64,000 nt of DNA from Hyphomicrobiales bacterium (GCA_021775425.1 JAJFHX010000045.1:1-64000), one strand, 5' to 3'; numbered from the stretch's first letter, positions 28,066 to 37,351 are shown. The notes: a model not told the origin generated them from the letters alone. A program made the numbers and translations.

Positions 28066-29532
28066 TCAGTTGGTCTTATCTTTTAGTTCTGCGTAGGCTT
28101 TTAGAGCCTGTTCCCGGGTTTGTTTTAAATCAACGATTGCTTTCGGGTATGTCTGGCCGAGGATGACACCGGCTTTCTCCAAAACGTCAGTTGGTGCGTT
28201 GGATGGGTCGTGAATATATTTATCCGGTAGATTTGCCAGTTCGGGAAGGTAGTTGCGGATAAAGCCCCCTTTCTTATCGAACTTTTCTGACTGAGTAACC
28301 GGGTTGAAGATCCTGAAATAGGGAGCGGCATCGGCGCCAGTGCCGGCAACCCACTGCCAGCCGGCAGTGTTATTGGCGAGGTCTGCGTCAAGCAAGGTTT
28401 CAAAAAACCAGTCTCTTCCTTCATGCCAGTGAAGTTGCAGGTTTTTGACCAGAAATGAGCCGACGATCATCCGCAATCTGTTATGCATCCATCCGGTTTG
28501 CCAGAGCTGGCGCATGGCGGCGTCTATCAGCGGGTATCCGGTCTGACCCTGTTGCCAGGCTTTTAAATGTAATTTGCTGCCTTGCCAATTAAAAGCGCGA
28601 AACTTTTCCTGAAATGGCTCATCAACTATATTTGGCCAGTGGTGCAGCAGATGATAGCTAAATTCGCGCCAACCAAGTTCTTTTCGGTAGGTTGCTGCGC
28701 CGGGGCTTTCTTTATCAGCAGCAAAACTCTTATGCCACAATGTTTTGATGCTGATTTCTCCGAACTGCAAATGCGGGGAAAGGCGTGAGGTGCCGTCGAT
28801 GTGCGGGTAGTCTCTGTTTGTCTGATAGTCATCCATGGCCTTATTGATGAATATTTCTGCTGCCAGCAAGGCCCCCCGTTCGCCGGGTGTCCAATATTCT
28901 TTAAACTGGCTGGCCCAGTCTGGTTTCAGCGGGCAAAGCTGCCACTCATTTAGATTTTCTGATTCTGGCCAGGCATCTGGCGCGGGGATATGTTCTGGTG
29001 CTGCTTTTGGTACTGATGGCTGTTCACTCGTCAGACAAGCGCGCCAGAAGGGTGTGAAGACTTTATAGGGTGTGCCGCTAACGGTTTTGATGTCAGCGGG
29101 GTTGAACAACAACTCGCCTTTAAATCGTTTGCAATCAATCTCCAACTTCTTACAGAGACGGGCCAGATCGTTTTCAATCTGTTGCTCTCCGTTCAAAACT
29201 GAGTGGTGGAAATAAATTCCTGTCGCATCGGTTTGTTTTATCAGATCGTGCAATACATCGACCGCTGGACCTTGCCGCAGGATGAGCTGGCTACCTTTTT
29301 GTTGCAGGCTTTTTTCCAGCATGGTGAGGCTTTGGTGCAGCCACCATTTGCTGGCTGCGCCGTACCTGACTATTTCAGGTGAGATGGTGTCATTTATATA
29401 AATCGGGATGACGGGATGGCCGGTTTTGATTGCGGCCAGCAAGGGGCTATGGTCAGAAAGACGCAAATCTCTTCTGAACCAGACGATGGCTGGGCGATTG
29501 GCTTTTTTTGTTTTCAATTTAGGCTTGGCCAA
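28066..29532 (-). CDS. phr: Deoxyribodipyrimidine photolyase (class I)
   Basis: Repairs cyclobutane pyrimidine dimers with blue light. At 488 aa it has the N-terminal antenna domain (photolyase family, WFRRDLRLSDH near 18-28) and the C-terminal FAD-binding helical domain (WMHNRLRMIVGSFLVKNL, then DADLANNTAGWQWVAGTGADAAPYFRIFNP split across two segments). The FAD-facing Asn, Asp and Trp residues of class I enzymes are in these segments. Which antenna cofactor it uses cannot be told. It is convergent with the argG-linked gene and stands alone. Confidence 0.95.
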   Translation of the reverse strand: MAKPKLKTKKANRPAIVWFRRDLRLSDHSPLLAAIKTGHPVIPIYINDTISPEIVRYGAASKWWLHQSLTMLEKSLQQKGSQLILRQGPAVDVLHDLIKQTDATGIYFHHSVLNGEQQIENDLARLCKKLEIDCKRFKGELLFNPADIKTVSGTPYKVFTPFWRACLTSEQPSVPKAAPEHIPAPDAWPESENLNEWQLCPLKPDWASQFKEYWTPGERGALLAAEIFINKAMDDYQTNRDYPHIDGTSRLSPHLQFGEISIKTLWHKSFAADKESPGAATYRKELGWREFSYHLLHHWPNIVDEPFQEKFRAFNWQGSKLHLKAWQQGQTGYPLIDAAMRQLWQTGWMHNRLRMIVGSFLVKNLQLHWHEGRDWFFETLLDADLANNTAGWQWVAGTGADAAPYFRIFNPVTQSEKFDKKGGFIRNYLPELANLPDKYIHDPSNAPTDVLEKAGVILGQTYPKAIVDLKQTREQALKAYAELKDKTN

Positions 29533-29587
29533 TGGTCATGCTCTTCGTTTGCCTGTTCATAATATGGCGTTTTAGTTGATTTGGTGT

Positions 29588-30412
29588 TTAACGAACCACA
29601 TGCCAGATGCCATTGATCTTTGACCAGTATTTACCGGTGAGAATAATTTTACCACCATTGCCGTAGCGCATATAGACCTGTATTGGGGCTTCACCATTGG
29701 TGGTGGTGACCCTTATGATGCGCCCTTCATCGTATGGGATGAAGGTCAGCTTTGACAAAGGCTCGACCTCACCTTTGAGGATGATCTCACTTCTGTATTG
29801 TCTTCGCTCCAGCCCTTCTCTTCCGGTCAGGCGCTCCATATCTTCAAACATCGGCGCTTCAATCGATTTGATTAGTTGCAGGTTTCGTTGCTGAAAGGCC
29901 TTATGCAGTTCGGTCACTCTTTGTTTGACTTCATTCAGATCATGGAAGGCGGTTTGCCCTTTTTGCCATATCCATGAGGGTAAGTTTTCTGCCACGATTA
30001 TGGTTCTGGTTGACGGTTCAACTGAGTTTTCAAACAGGGTTTGTTGTTTTGCCTCTCCTGTCATTGGTTCGGTTTCGAGCTTTGCTGTCAGCTGTGGTTT
30101 TGCTGATCTGTCTTTGGGAGTTGACGTGATTTCAAGTGTGTTGGCGCCATTGTTCAGCCAGGGTGTGAGAGAAATCGTTGAGGTGCGATCGCTGTCATGG
30201 CTGTTATGATGGCCAATTGAGATGCCATTTAGAATGATGCTTCCGGAAGAATGAGTACCGTTTAATTTCAGATTATAAAGTGGAAATGGCCGTGGCTCAT
30301 CAGCATTCTGATCGTTTGGTTTGGTATAGAGTAGCAGTGCTGCCACCAGAGTAAACGGAATGAATAAAGTGGCAAATCGCCTGATGTTGAATTTAGATTG
30401 CTTTTTGGCCAT
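29588..30412 (-). CDS. Membrane-anchored periplasmic protein of unknown family
   Basis: A 274-aa protein with one N-terminal membrane anchor (about 13-28, TLFIPFTLVAALLLY) and a large periplasmic part. The first half is rich in Thr, Ser and Asn and predicted as beta (LNGTHSSGSIILNG). The second half contains a helix (about 165-205) and then a sheet (SEIILKGEVEPLSKLTFIPYD, in pieces). I recognise no family. No nearby gene indicates a function. It lies 55 bp after the photolyase gene on the same strand with its own likely promoter. Confidence 0.7.
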   Translation of the reverse strand: MAKKQSKFNIRRFATLFIPFTLVAALLLYTKPNDQNADEPRPFPLYNLKLNGTHSSGSIILNGISIGHHNSHDSDRTSTISLTPWLNNGANTLEITSTPKDRSAKPQLTAKLETEPMTGEAKQQTLFENSVEPSTRTIIVAENLPSWIWQKGQTAFHDLNEVKQRVTELHKAFQQRNLQLIKSIEAPMFEDMERLTGREGLERRQYRSEIILKGEVEPLSKLTFIPYDEGRIIRVTTTNGEAPIQVYMRYGNGGKIILTGKYWSKINGIWHVVR

Positions 30413-30556
30413 GCCTATCTATTTAAAGCAATTCGGCCAATTTACAAAGATGGAACGATCGTTTCAGCCTGTTATAGACAGTTGGAAACCTTGATAATAA
30501 AACTGATTTATCATCCGTCATTTTGAAACGAGATCACAGGCTGAATGATGACCAGC

Positions 30557-31030
30557 TCAGCGCTGATCATCTTTTAAAGGTGGGGGGAGCATGTTGGTTG
30601 GCTGGGCCAGCTGTTTGTAAGCGTCATTCAGTCCTTTGTAGCTGGTGTCCAGATAATCAAGAATTTCGTGGAAATTTTTTAGCTGACGCTGATAAGCGTC
30701 TGTGATTGTTTTGCTGTTCGCATCTTTTGAAACACCTAATACCTGGTGCGGGTCAGAGCGCAGGAAGCGTTTCAGTTTACCGGGCAGGCCTTCTTTTTCA
30801 GGAAGTTCAACTGGTCTTATGGTGCGGATGCTGTCTTTTGAAACAAATTTTATTTCACCATCATAGGATGTGAGCTCAATAAACATATTGAGACCATTCA
30901 GTATGACGGAAAGGCCGCCATCTCTTGGGACTTCTACATGGCCTTTCAGCACGGAATTGTCATCCATGACGATTTCAACCAGCAGGTTAGCTTTCTGGGG
31001 CTGGTCATAATGCGGTTTTAGCTCAAACAT
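30557..31030 (-). CDS. J-like protein lacking the HPD motif
   Basis: A 157-aa protein. The N-terminal 80 residues form a beta-rich, LSm- or PilZ-like fold of unknown identity (VEIVMDDNSVLKGHVEVP). The C-terminal part (about 95-150) opens with DPHQVLGVSKDANSKTI, which is the typical beginning of a J-domain helix I-II. However, the catalytic HPD between helices II and III is replaced (LKNFHEILDYLD, with His-Glu-Ile). Such J-like domains bind partners without activating DnaK. A perfect palindrome, TGTTTCA-TCC-TGAAACA, lies at 31050-31066, just upstream of the start. Confidence 0.7.
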   Translation of the reverse strand: MFELKPHYDQPQKANLLVEIVMDDNSVLKGHVEVPRDGGLSVILNGLNMFIELTSYDGEIKFVSKDSIRTIRPVELPEKEGLPGKLKRFLRSDPHQVLGVSKDANSKTITDAYQRQLKNFHEILDYLDTSYKGLNDAYKQLAQPTNMLPPPLKDDQR

Positions 31031-31049
31031 GTTTTACTTCTTTATCTTT

Positions 31050-31066
31050 TGTTTCATCCTGAAACA
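31050..31066. promoter_or_regulatory. Palindrome upstream of the J-like gene
   Basis: A perfect 7-bp inverted repeat TGTTTCA/TGAAACA with a three-base centre, 20 bp before the start codon (minus strand). A candidate operator, or a leader hairpin. Confidence 0.45.
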
Positions 31067-31276
31067 TTGATTTGCTGTTGACCAAAGCGTTGCATTTATC
31101 CTGCCAAGGATTGTGTTTTGGCCTCTCATTCGCCTTGCTTTTTGCTTAAAGCTTCAACAACCAGACATAATCATGTTTTAATTTTGGGCTGGCAGGCTTT
31201 TTATGTGGTGTTTTGAGGGATTTCATGCTACTTCGCGGCCTTCCCTAATGTTTTTATCAGAAAGAAGGTCAGGTCC

Positions 31277-33091
31277 ATGGACTTGCGCAACATCGCGATT
31301 ATTGCCCATGTGGATCATGGTAAAACATCGCTTATTGACGTTTTATTGAAACAATCTGGCGCATTTCGCGACAATCAACGTGTCGAAGAACGGGCGATGG
31401 ATTCAAATGATCTGGAACGCGAACGCGGCATTACGATTCTTGCCAAGGTGACTTCCATCATCTGGAAAGATACCCGCATCAATATTGTAGATACACCGGG
31501 CCACGCAGATTTTGGCGGTGAAGTCGAACGTATTCTCAATATGGTTGACGGCGTGATTGTGCTGGTCGATGCAGCTGAAGGGCCAATGCCACAGACCAAA
31601 TTTGTGGTCTCCAAGGCACTAAAGCTTGGCCTTAACCCGATTGTTGCGATTAATAAAATTGACAAGCCTGAAGAGCGGCACTCTGAAGTGGTTGACGAAG
31701 TGTTTGATCTGTTTGCGAACCTTGATGCTAATGAAGATCAGCTTGATTTTCCTATTCTTTATGGTTCAGCCAAACAGGGGTGGATGTCGCTTAACCCTGA
31801 AGGGCCTCAAGAGGACATGGCGCCATTATTTGACCTGGTGCTGGATTATGTGCCAGCCCCAAAAACGCAGGATGGAGCTTTCTCCATGCTGGTGACAACG
31901 ATTGCATCTGACCCGTTTCTCGGGCGGATACTGACCGGGCGGATTACATCTGGTGAGGTTAAGCCAAACCAGAATATTAAAGCTTTGTCAGCTGACGGAA
32001 CTGAAGCTGAAAAGGGCCGGGTTTCCAAGGTGCTGGCATTTCAGGGTTTGGAGCGTGTGCCGGTTGATAGTGCAAGGGCTGGTGATATTGTCTCTATCGC
32101 CGGGATGACGACAGCGACGGTTGCGGACACACTTTGTGATATGGAAGTGACTGAAGCGATCGAAGCGGACCCGGTTGACCCGCCTACTCTTTCCATGACA
32201 TTCCGCATTAACGATGGGCCGTTTGCCGGGCAAGAGGGCTCTAAAGTGCAGAGCCGGGTGATTCGTGACAGGCTGTTGCAGGAAGCTGAAGGCAATGTTG
32301 CTTTAAAAATTACTCTTAATGAAGACAGAGACAGTTTTGAAGTGGCGGGCCGTGGTGAACTGCTGCTCTCTATTCTGATTGAAACCATGCGACGTGAAGG
32401 GTTTGAACTGACAGTTTCGCGTCCGAAAGTGGTTTATAAAGAAATTGATGGTGTCCGCCACGAGCCGATTGAAGAAGTGACCATTGACGTTGATGAAGAA
32501 CATTCCGGCGTTGTGGTACAAAAGCTTTCTGAGCGTAAGGGTGATCTTCTGGATATGCGCCCTTCTGGTGGTGGTCGGCAACGGCTGGTGTTACATGTGC
32601 CAACAAGAGGGCTGATTGGCTATCATTCTGAATTGCTATCTGACACCAGAGGCACGGCGATTATGAACCGGGTTTTCCATGATTTTGAACCGCACAAGGG
32701 TAAAATTCAGGGGCGACACACGGGTGTGCTGATTTCTAACCAGATGGGTGATGCGGTTGCTTTTGCACTGATGAACCTTGAAGACCGGGGACCATTGATG
32801 ATTGGCCACGGGGTGCGGGTTTATGAAGGGATGATTGTTGGTGAACATACACGCGGCAATGATCTTGAAGTGAATGTTGTCAAGGGTAAGAAACTGACCA
32901 ATGTCAGGGCAGCAGGCAAGGATGATGCGACGACGCTTACAACGCCGATGCAGATGACACTTGAGAAAGCGCTTTCTTATATCAATGATGATGAGCTGGT
33001 TGAAATCACCCCGGAGAATATCCGGCTGCGCAAACGTTTTCTTGATCCTAATGTGAGAAAACGGGAAGCCAAGAAAATGGAAGATGCTTAA
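31277..33091 (+). CDS. typA: Translational GTPase TypA/BipA
   Basis: Ribosome-binding GTPase of the EF-G group, acting in 50S assembly and stress growth. The 604-aa protein has G1 [10 protein letters not shown] at residues 9-18, G2 in the [10 protein letters not shown] loop, G3 [12 protein letters not shown]4 NKID, and G5. Domain II, the EF-G-like domains III and V and the C-terminal TypA-specific domain follow in order (ending near [10 protein letters not shown]). The length is right. It is followed by a terminator with a GGAA tetraloop. Confidence 0.97.
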   Translation: MDLRNIAIIAHVDHGKTSLIDVLLKQSGAFRDNQRVEERAMDSNDLERERGITILAKVTSIIWKDTRINIVDTPGHADFGGEVERILNMVDGVIVLVDAAEGPMPQTKFVVSKALKLGLNPIVAINKIDKPEERHSEVVDEVFDLFANLDANEDQLDFPILYGSAKQGWMSLNPEGPQEDMAPLFDLVLDYVPAPKTQDGAFSMLVTTIASDPFLGRILTGRITSGEVKPNQNIKALSADGTEAEKGRVSKVLAFQGLERVPVDSARAGDIVSIAGMTTATVADTLCDMEVTEAIEADPVDPPTLSMTFRINDGPFAGQEGSKVQSRVIRDRLLQEAEGNVALKITLNEDRDSFEVAGRGELLLSILIETMRREGFELTVSRPKVVYKEIDGVRHEPIEEVTIDVDEEHSGVVVQKLSERKGDLLDMRPSGGGRQRLVLHVPTRGLIGYHSELLSDTRGTAIMNRVFHDFEPHKGKIQGRHTGVLISNQMGDAVAFALMNLEDRGPLMIGHGVRVYEGMIVGEHTRGNDLEVNVVKGKKLTNVRAAGKDDATTLTTPMQMTLEKALSYINDDELVEITPENIRLRKRFLDPNVRKREAKKMEDA

Positions 33092-33151
33092 CGGCTTCAA
33101 GAGTTGCTTTAGGGCCATTCAATAAGATTTTGAAGAAATAAATCTCTTATG

Positions 33152-33186
33152 CAGGCGGTGGGGAACCATCGCCTGTTTTGTATTTT
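33152..33186 (+). terminator. Rho-independent terminator after typA
   Basis: A 10-bp stem (CAGGCGGTGG with CCATCGCCTG, one G-T pair) around a GGAA tetraloop, then TTTTG and a second T-rich tail. Confidence 0.85.
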
Positions 33187-33279
33187 AGGCCTGTTTTTAT
33201 TGGTCGATGATTACAGACAGGCCCACTTATTATGCAGGGCTTTTTAACTCAGTACTTATGCCCTAATACTTCTGCTGGC

Positions 33280-33531
33280 TTATCTTCTCGCAAGGCGTAA
33301 TAGAAACAGCAAAATGATCGCGCCTATGGTTGCTGTCACGATTTGTGACAAAGGTGCTGGCAATGGCACAACACCGGCGAATAACCAGCCCGCCAGAATG
33401 GCACCCAGCACACCAATGATGATGTTGCCAAGAAGGCCAAAACTGCCACCGCGCATAATTTGCCCGGCCAGCCAGCCGGCTATGGCACCTATTACAAGAA
33501 AGATAATCAAACCTACAGGATCTATTGGCAT
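33280..33531 (-). CDS. GlsB/YeaQ/YmgE family stress-response membrane protein
   Basis: An 83-aa membrane protein of the transglycosylase-associated (PF04226) family, also called GlsB/YeaQ/YmgE. Three hydrophobic helices (about 5-23, 30-50 and 60-80) include the glycine-rich GAIAGWLAGQIMRG and NIIIGVLGAILAGWLFAG segments typical of the family. These are small stress-response proteins of unknown mechanism. A GAAG lies before the ATG. No neighbour clarifies the role. Confidence 0.9.
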   Translation of the reverse strand: MPIDPVGLIIFLVIGAIAGWLAGQIMRGGSFGLLGNIIIGVLGAILAGWLFAGVVPLPAPLSQIVTATIGAIILLFLLRLARR

Positions 33532-33770
33532 TTTAACTTCCCTTCTTCTTTTTTTCGTTTCACGAAGGATAGTTTAGCGGAATGAGGCACGCTAATCATC
33601 TGAAAAGTAACCAAATGAAAAATGATATTCTGCCAAAAAAACAAGGCCGTGAGGCAGCCAAGGAGAGAAAGAGGACTGCCACACGGCTGGGGTTCATCGT
33701 TTTAGACATTTACACACATAATCAGACAGTGCTGGCTGATCAATTGGCTCTATGGAAGTTTCAACCGCTA

Positions 33771-33989
33771 TTAATAAGAACCACGAGGCACATGGATGCA
33801 TCTTTTGGTGGCTGCATCCCAGATGTGATCTTTCTTTTTCAGGCAGGCGCTGCGTGTTGTTTTGTTGTCAATTGTCTGCTGGTTGTAGGCAAGCTCAGTT
33901 GCCGATGCAGCGAAACTGGAAGTGCTTGCCAATGAAGATATTGTCAGAGTTGAAATTGTTATAGCTGTCATGATTGCCATTTTAAACAT
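33771..33989 (-). CDS. Small secreted Cys-pair protein (72 aa)
   Basis: The 72-aa frame has a signal peptide (about 1-30, MAIMTAITISTLTISSLAST ending SSFAAS) and a short mature part with two Cys (SACLKKKDHIW and KRCIH), likely forming a disulfide. The start is ATG 33989 because AAGGA lies about nine bases upstream; an ORF extension of 24 codons is open but unlikely to be translated. The antisense frame in the same place is a shadow. Family not recognised. It stands alone and ends upstream of the epimerase gene. Confidence 0.65.
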   Translation of the reverse strand: MFKMAIMTAITISTLTISSLASTSSFAASATELAYNQQTIDNKTTRSACLKKKDHIWDAATKRCIHVPRGSY

Positions 33990-34099
33990 GCTATTTGGTC
34001 CTTTAATCTTTTGCCATGCGAAAGTCAGGTCAATGGTAGTCAGGGCACATTGTCTGTTCAAATGATATTGTCGTGATCATTTTGTGAGTTTTGTTCATA

Positions 34100-35563
34100 T
34101 CATTTTTCATTTTCCGATTTACCTGGCAGACAGATTTGAAAAGCCTGCTCAATTGTGTTTGCTCTGAATATGAATCCAGATTGTTGCAATTTCTGACTTT
34201 CCACCCTTTGGCTGGCCAGCAATAATTCTTTTGCAAAATCACCGAGACCAAGTTTCAATAACCAGGCTGGCATGGGCATGAAAGATGGTCGGTTCAGTGC
34301 TTTGCCGAGGGCTTTGGCGAAGTCTTTGCCGCGTAGCGGGGTTGGTGCAACGGCATTGACCGGTCCTTCGAGTTCCTTTGTTTTCAGGGCGTGGATAATC
34401 AATCTGACCATATCATCGCGTTCGATCCAGCTCATCCACTGGTTGCCATCGCCAATTGGTCCACCAAGGGCATATTCAAATGGCACCAGCAGGTTGGCCA
34501 GCATGCCGCCTTCTGTTCCCAGCACCAGACCGATGCGCAGGTTCACAACGCGGGTGTGACTGGTTTTCAAACGTGCAGCGCTTTGTTCCAGCTGGTTACA
34601 AACCTGGTGCGTGAAACAGTCAATGGCCTCCGAATTTTCATTCAGACGTTCGTCACCTCTCAAACCATACCAGCCGATTGCTGACGCGATGATGATGGTT
34701 TTTGGCGGAACATAGAGCCGCTGGCATAATTTTTCTATTTCATTGATCATGCCAGTTCTTGAGCTGATGATTTTTTGCTTTTTGTTTTTGGTCCAGAGGC
34801 CATTGGCAAGAGGTTCCCCGGCCAGATTAATAATCGCATCGACCGGGTCTTCATCTTTTATCTGATCAAGACTGGTTATAATCGTCAGCGGGCTTGCAAG
34901 GTTTGCCGCTTTTTCAGGGTTTCTTGTCAGCACTAGGATGTTGTGACCATTATCTGCCAGTGCTTTGGTGAGGCGAGCGCCAATGAAACCTGTTGCGCCG
35001 GTGATGAGGATGCTTTTCCGGCCTTTCAGGTCAGCCGCCAGTTCTTTTGCCAGCCCCTTATCCCAGTTTTCAAGTCTTCTTGCAGCGAGATAATCTCTTA
35101 TTCCGAACAGAAAGACACCTATGGCGGCAAAGCTGAGAAGATATGAGCCATAGGGATATGATACGGCTGCATAGGCTGTTGGCTCAGCAATGTGAGTGAT
35201 GATGTGGGGGAGTAACAGGACGAGGATGGCGCCATAGTTCAGTGCAAGCAGGGTGTGTAGCACGCGCTCTGTCGCTGGTAGTTTTCTTGTTAAATCTTCT
35301 TCGACAAAATCCCACAGGGTGATGAGGACCTCGGCGTTGATCAGGCTCAAAGTGATTACAGCAAACATGCCTTTGGGTAGGCCCCAGGCATATGTCATGA
35401 ACAGGCCGGCATAGATAAAATTTCTAAGGGCATGGAGTTTCAATTCTGTTTTGGCTGATTTTTGCCAGGCCAGACGTTCGCTGAATTCATGGTGCAGTAA
35501 GGTATCAGTTCCGCCCATGATGATCTGCATGAAAACGGCGAGCCATAATAATTCATTTGTCAT
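34100..35563 (-). CDS. TIGR01777 family epimerase with N-terminal membrane domain
   Basis: A 487-aa fusion. The C-terminal 300 residues are an SDR epimerase-like domain of the TIGR01777 (YfcH/SULA) family with ITGATGFIGARLTKAL and an active-site SAIGWYG. The N-terminal 175 residues are a membrane domain with about four to five hydrophobic helices. It is dense in acidic and His residues placed at helix ends: GGTDTLLHHE, TELKLHALRN, LWDFVEED and ERVLHTLLALNYG. The substrate of the epimerase domain is unknown. The start overlaps the DUF4166 stop by four bases, so the two are coupled. Confidence 0.85.
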   Translation of the reverse strand: MTNELLWLAVFMQIIMGGTDTLLHHEFSERLAWQKSAKTELKLHALRNFIYAGLFMTYAWGLPKGMFAVITLSLINAEVLITLWDFVEEDLTRKLPATERVLHTLLALNYGAILVLLLPHIITHIAEPTAYAAVSYPYGSYLLSFAAIGVFLFGIRDYLAARRLENWDKGLAKELAADLKGRKSILITGATGFIGARLTKALADNGHNILVLTRNPEKAANLASPLTIITSLDQIKDEDPVDAIINLAGEPLANGLWTKNKKQKIISSRTGMINEIEKLCQRLYVPPKTIIIASAIGWYGLRGDERLNENSEAIDCFTHQVCNQLEQSAARLKTSHTRVVNLRIGLVLGTEGGMLANLLVPFEYALGGPIGDGNQWMSWIERDDMVRLIIHALKTKELEGPVNAVAPTPLRGKDFAKALGKALNRPSFMPMPAWLLKLGLGDFAKELLLASQRVESQKLQQSGFIFRANTIEQAFQICLPGKSENEK

Positions 35564-36276
35564 TGTTCCAACTCCTCATAAATTGCTGTTTGATAGACAA
35601 GTTCGCCCAATATTTTGTGTTTCAACTCAAGCGTGAAACGGAAACGTTTTGTACCCAGCCCCTTATGTGTGATGGTCAGTTTTCCCGGGCTTAGCCAGCC
35701 GGGGAGTCCGATTCTTTTGTTAAACAGTTTGATGAAATATTGCTTTGAGATGAAAGAAAGCCTGTCATGTTCAGCTTGCAGCACGAGAGAGATGCCGAGA
35801 TAGGGGGAGATCATTTCTTCCAGTCCTGTTGGGCCGTGAAACATTTTCACGGATTGGATGACTTGCGGTACTTTACCTGCCCGGGGGTAGATTCTAGTCC
35901 ATATCTGTCCATCCAGCTGTTTGGTTTCCTGGACAATGACGGTCGCCGGGCCACGGATATTATCTCTCATAGGTAACGGGCTGCCAATGACCCCACATAA
36001 ACTGGACAGACAAGCGCCAAAGAATGAGAAACGGGTCTCAAGCAACCTGCCACGATAGATGATGACTTTTCGCTCTGGCGACCATTTTAGAAATCGTTGC
36101 TGAATTGAGGATGGAAGGCGTTTCCACTGCTCTCCCATCAAAGCTGGGTAGCGCAGGATTTTAACGATGGCTTTGCTGCTGACAGAACAATTTGGGCTAT
36201 CAGAGATTTTTTTGAATCTGTTTTCCGGCATTCTCAGTGAAGATGCCTTTACTGTTGTTTTCTCGAGCAAGCCCAT
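35560..36276 (-). CDS. DUF4166 domain protein
   Basis: A 238-aa protein matching DUF4166: LPSSIQQRFLKWSPERKVIIYRG (split here) near 55-80, SPLPMRDNIRGPATVIVQE, YPRAGKVPQVIQSVK and the C-terminal LPGWLSPGKLTITHKG. No membrane span is obvious. DUF4166 genes are commonly next to TIGR01777-type epimerase genes. The function is unknown. A GAGGAAC lies nine bases before ATG 36276. It is the first gene of the two-gene unit downstream of the regulator and shares the palindrome site with it. Confidence 0.85.
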   Translation of the reverse strand: MGLLEKTTVKASSLRMPENRFKKISDSPNCSVSSKAIVKILRYPALMGEQWKRLPSSIQQRFLKWSPERKVIIYRGRLLETRFSFFGACLSSLCGVIGSPLPMRDNIRGPATVIVQETKQLDGQIWTRIYPRAGKVPQVIQSVKMFHGPTGLEEMISPYLGISLVLQAEHDRLSFISKQYFIKLFNKRIGLPGWLSPGKLTITHKGLGTKRFRFTLELKHKILGELVYQTAIYEELEQ

Positions 36277-36300
36277 TTTGTTCCTCTATTAATTGCAGTT

Positions 36301-36320
36301 ATTTCTGTAATGAGAGAAAT
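36301..36320. promoter_or_regulatory. Candidate operator copy 1 (GbsR/MarR regulator)
   Basis: ATTTCTGTAATGAGAGAAAT, an imperfect palindrome with ATTTCT/AGAAAT arms, lies 25 bp upstream of the DUF4166 start. It matches the copy at 36968-36987 in 19 of 20 bases, which makes shared binding by the adjacent regulator the simplest reading. Confidence 0.65.
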
Positions 36321-36393
36321 GACTGTTTAAAATTTTTGCTTCCTGTTTCACTCTCTTGTTAAAAACGTAATTGTAACTGGTTGGTTGTTTAAA

Positions 36394-36978
36394 CTAGCCA
36401 CGCCCGACAAATTTCATGATGGTTTTTCCCATCTTCATCATGGCGAACATTTTGGATTTTGGAACGCTGGCCATGTCTGTGTACCATTTATCCATTGTGA
36501 CCAGAAATTCGAGCATGTCATTGATGCGCTGTTTGGCGAGTGGTGACACCTTACTGTCAGCTTCAGCTTCTGTGGCGCATTGTTTCATCATGTCGATGGT
36601 CGGGTCTATTTCGCGGTGTTTGCGGCCCATGGCAATGCGCATCAGCATTTCCCATAAATCCGCTTCGGCTTCGAAGTGGTCTCTTCTGTCACCCAGTACA
36701 TGGACCCGTCGGATCAATTGCCAGGTGAGTAGTTCTTTTAATGAATTTGAGACATTCGACCGTGCCAGACCGAGTGCATCCGATATCTGCTCAGCTGTTT
36801 GTGGTTTTGAGCTGACAAACAGCAAGGCATGGACCTGAGCAACGGAACGGTTGACGCCCCAGCGCGTGCCCATTTCACCCCAATGCAGAACAAAATGCTC
36901 AATGGCCTGCGGCATGGGTGCTTTGGCATCTACAGACGCGTCGTCTGAATTGTCAGTTGTTTTTGTTATTTCTGTCAT
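36394..36978 (-). CDS. GbsR/MarR family transcriptional regulator
   Basis: A 194-aa winged helix-turn-helix protein of the GbsR branch of MarR regulators. The HTH (about 50-110) carries LFVSSKPQTAEQISDALGLARSNVSNSLKEL, in pieces, with the recognition helix ARSNVSNSLKEL and the wing segment IRRVHVLGDRRDHFEA. The C-terminal part is helical and probably dimerising. The start codon ATG 36978 sits inside the palindrome ATTTCTGTCATGAGAGAAAT (36968-36987). No Shine-Dalgarno sequence is visible upstream. Autorepression and control of the DUF4166-epimerase operon are inferred. Confidence 0.88.
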   Translation of the reverse strand: MTEITKTTDNSDDASVDAKAPMPQAIEHFVLHWGEMGTRWGVNRSVAQVHALLFVSSKPQTAEQISDALGLARSNVSNSLKELLTWQLIRRVHVLGDRRDHFEAEADLWEMLMRIAMGRKHREIDPTIDMMKQCATEAEADSKVSPLAKQRINDMLEFLVTMDKWYTDMASVPKSKMFAMMKMGKTIMKFVGRG

Positions 36979-36987
36979 GAGAGAAAT
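36968..36987. promoter_or_regulatory. Candidate operator copy 2 overlapping the regulator start
   Basis: ATTTCTGTCATGAGAGAAAT, same arms as copy 1 and one base different. The regulator's start codon (minus strand, 36976-36978) lies inside it. A bound repressor would block both promoter escape and initiation. Confidence 0.65.
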
Positions 36988-37093
36988 GTAAGCTTATTAT
37001 GATGCGGAGTCAATGCTGAATATCAGAGTGCTGAAAGTTATGGTGAATCCAAAACTGAATAGCTCGGAGGATTTTGTTGTTTTAATGAGGAAA

Positions 37094-37168
37094 TGGTGGG
37101 ACGTACTGGGATTGAACCAGTGACCCCTGCCATGTCAAGGCAGTGCTCTCCCGCTGAGCTAACGTCCC
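37094..37168 (-). tRNA. tRNA-Val (anticodon GAC)
   Basis: Minus-strand read starts GGGACGT at the acceptor stem, has the D-arm GCTCAGCGGGAGAGC, anticodon stem-loop CTGCC-TTGACAT-GGCAG with anticodon GAC, T-arm CTGG-TTCAATC-CCAG and the acceptor 3' strand ACGTCCC. Discriminator A is followed by an encoded CCA. It is a single, isolated tRNA gene between the GbsR regulator and cpdR. Confidence 0.97.
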
Positions 37169-37351
37169 GATATTTTGGTATATATACCTGTTTTTATTAT
37201 ATACAGGCCCAAGTTGAAGGCGGATGCTTCAACTGATCGATGTTCTATAGCTGAAAAGCATAGTGTTTGACAATATTAAGTTTTGAAAAAACTATGCTTT
37301 AACATTGCCGCTCATCAGCTGATCACCGATCAGTCAGATAAATGAATTTGA

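Noticed and set aside
33582-33935. 117-codon plus-strand open frame
   Set aside because: It lies antisense to the small secreted Cys-pair gene, which has a signal peptide and a Shine-Dalgarno site; the plus frame lacks both.
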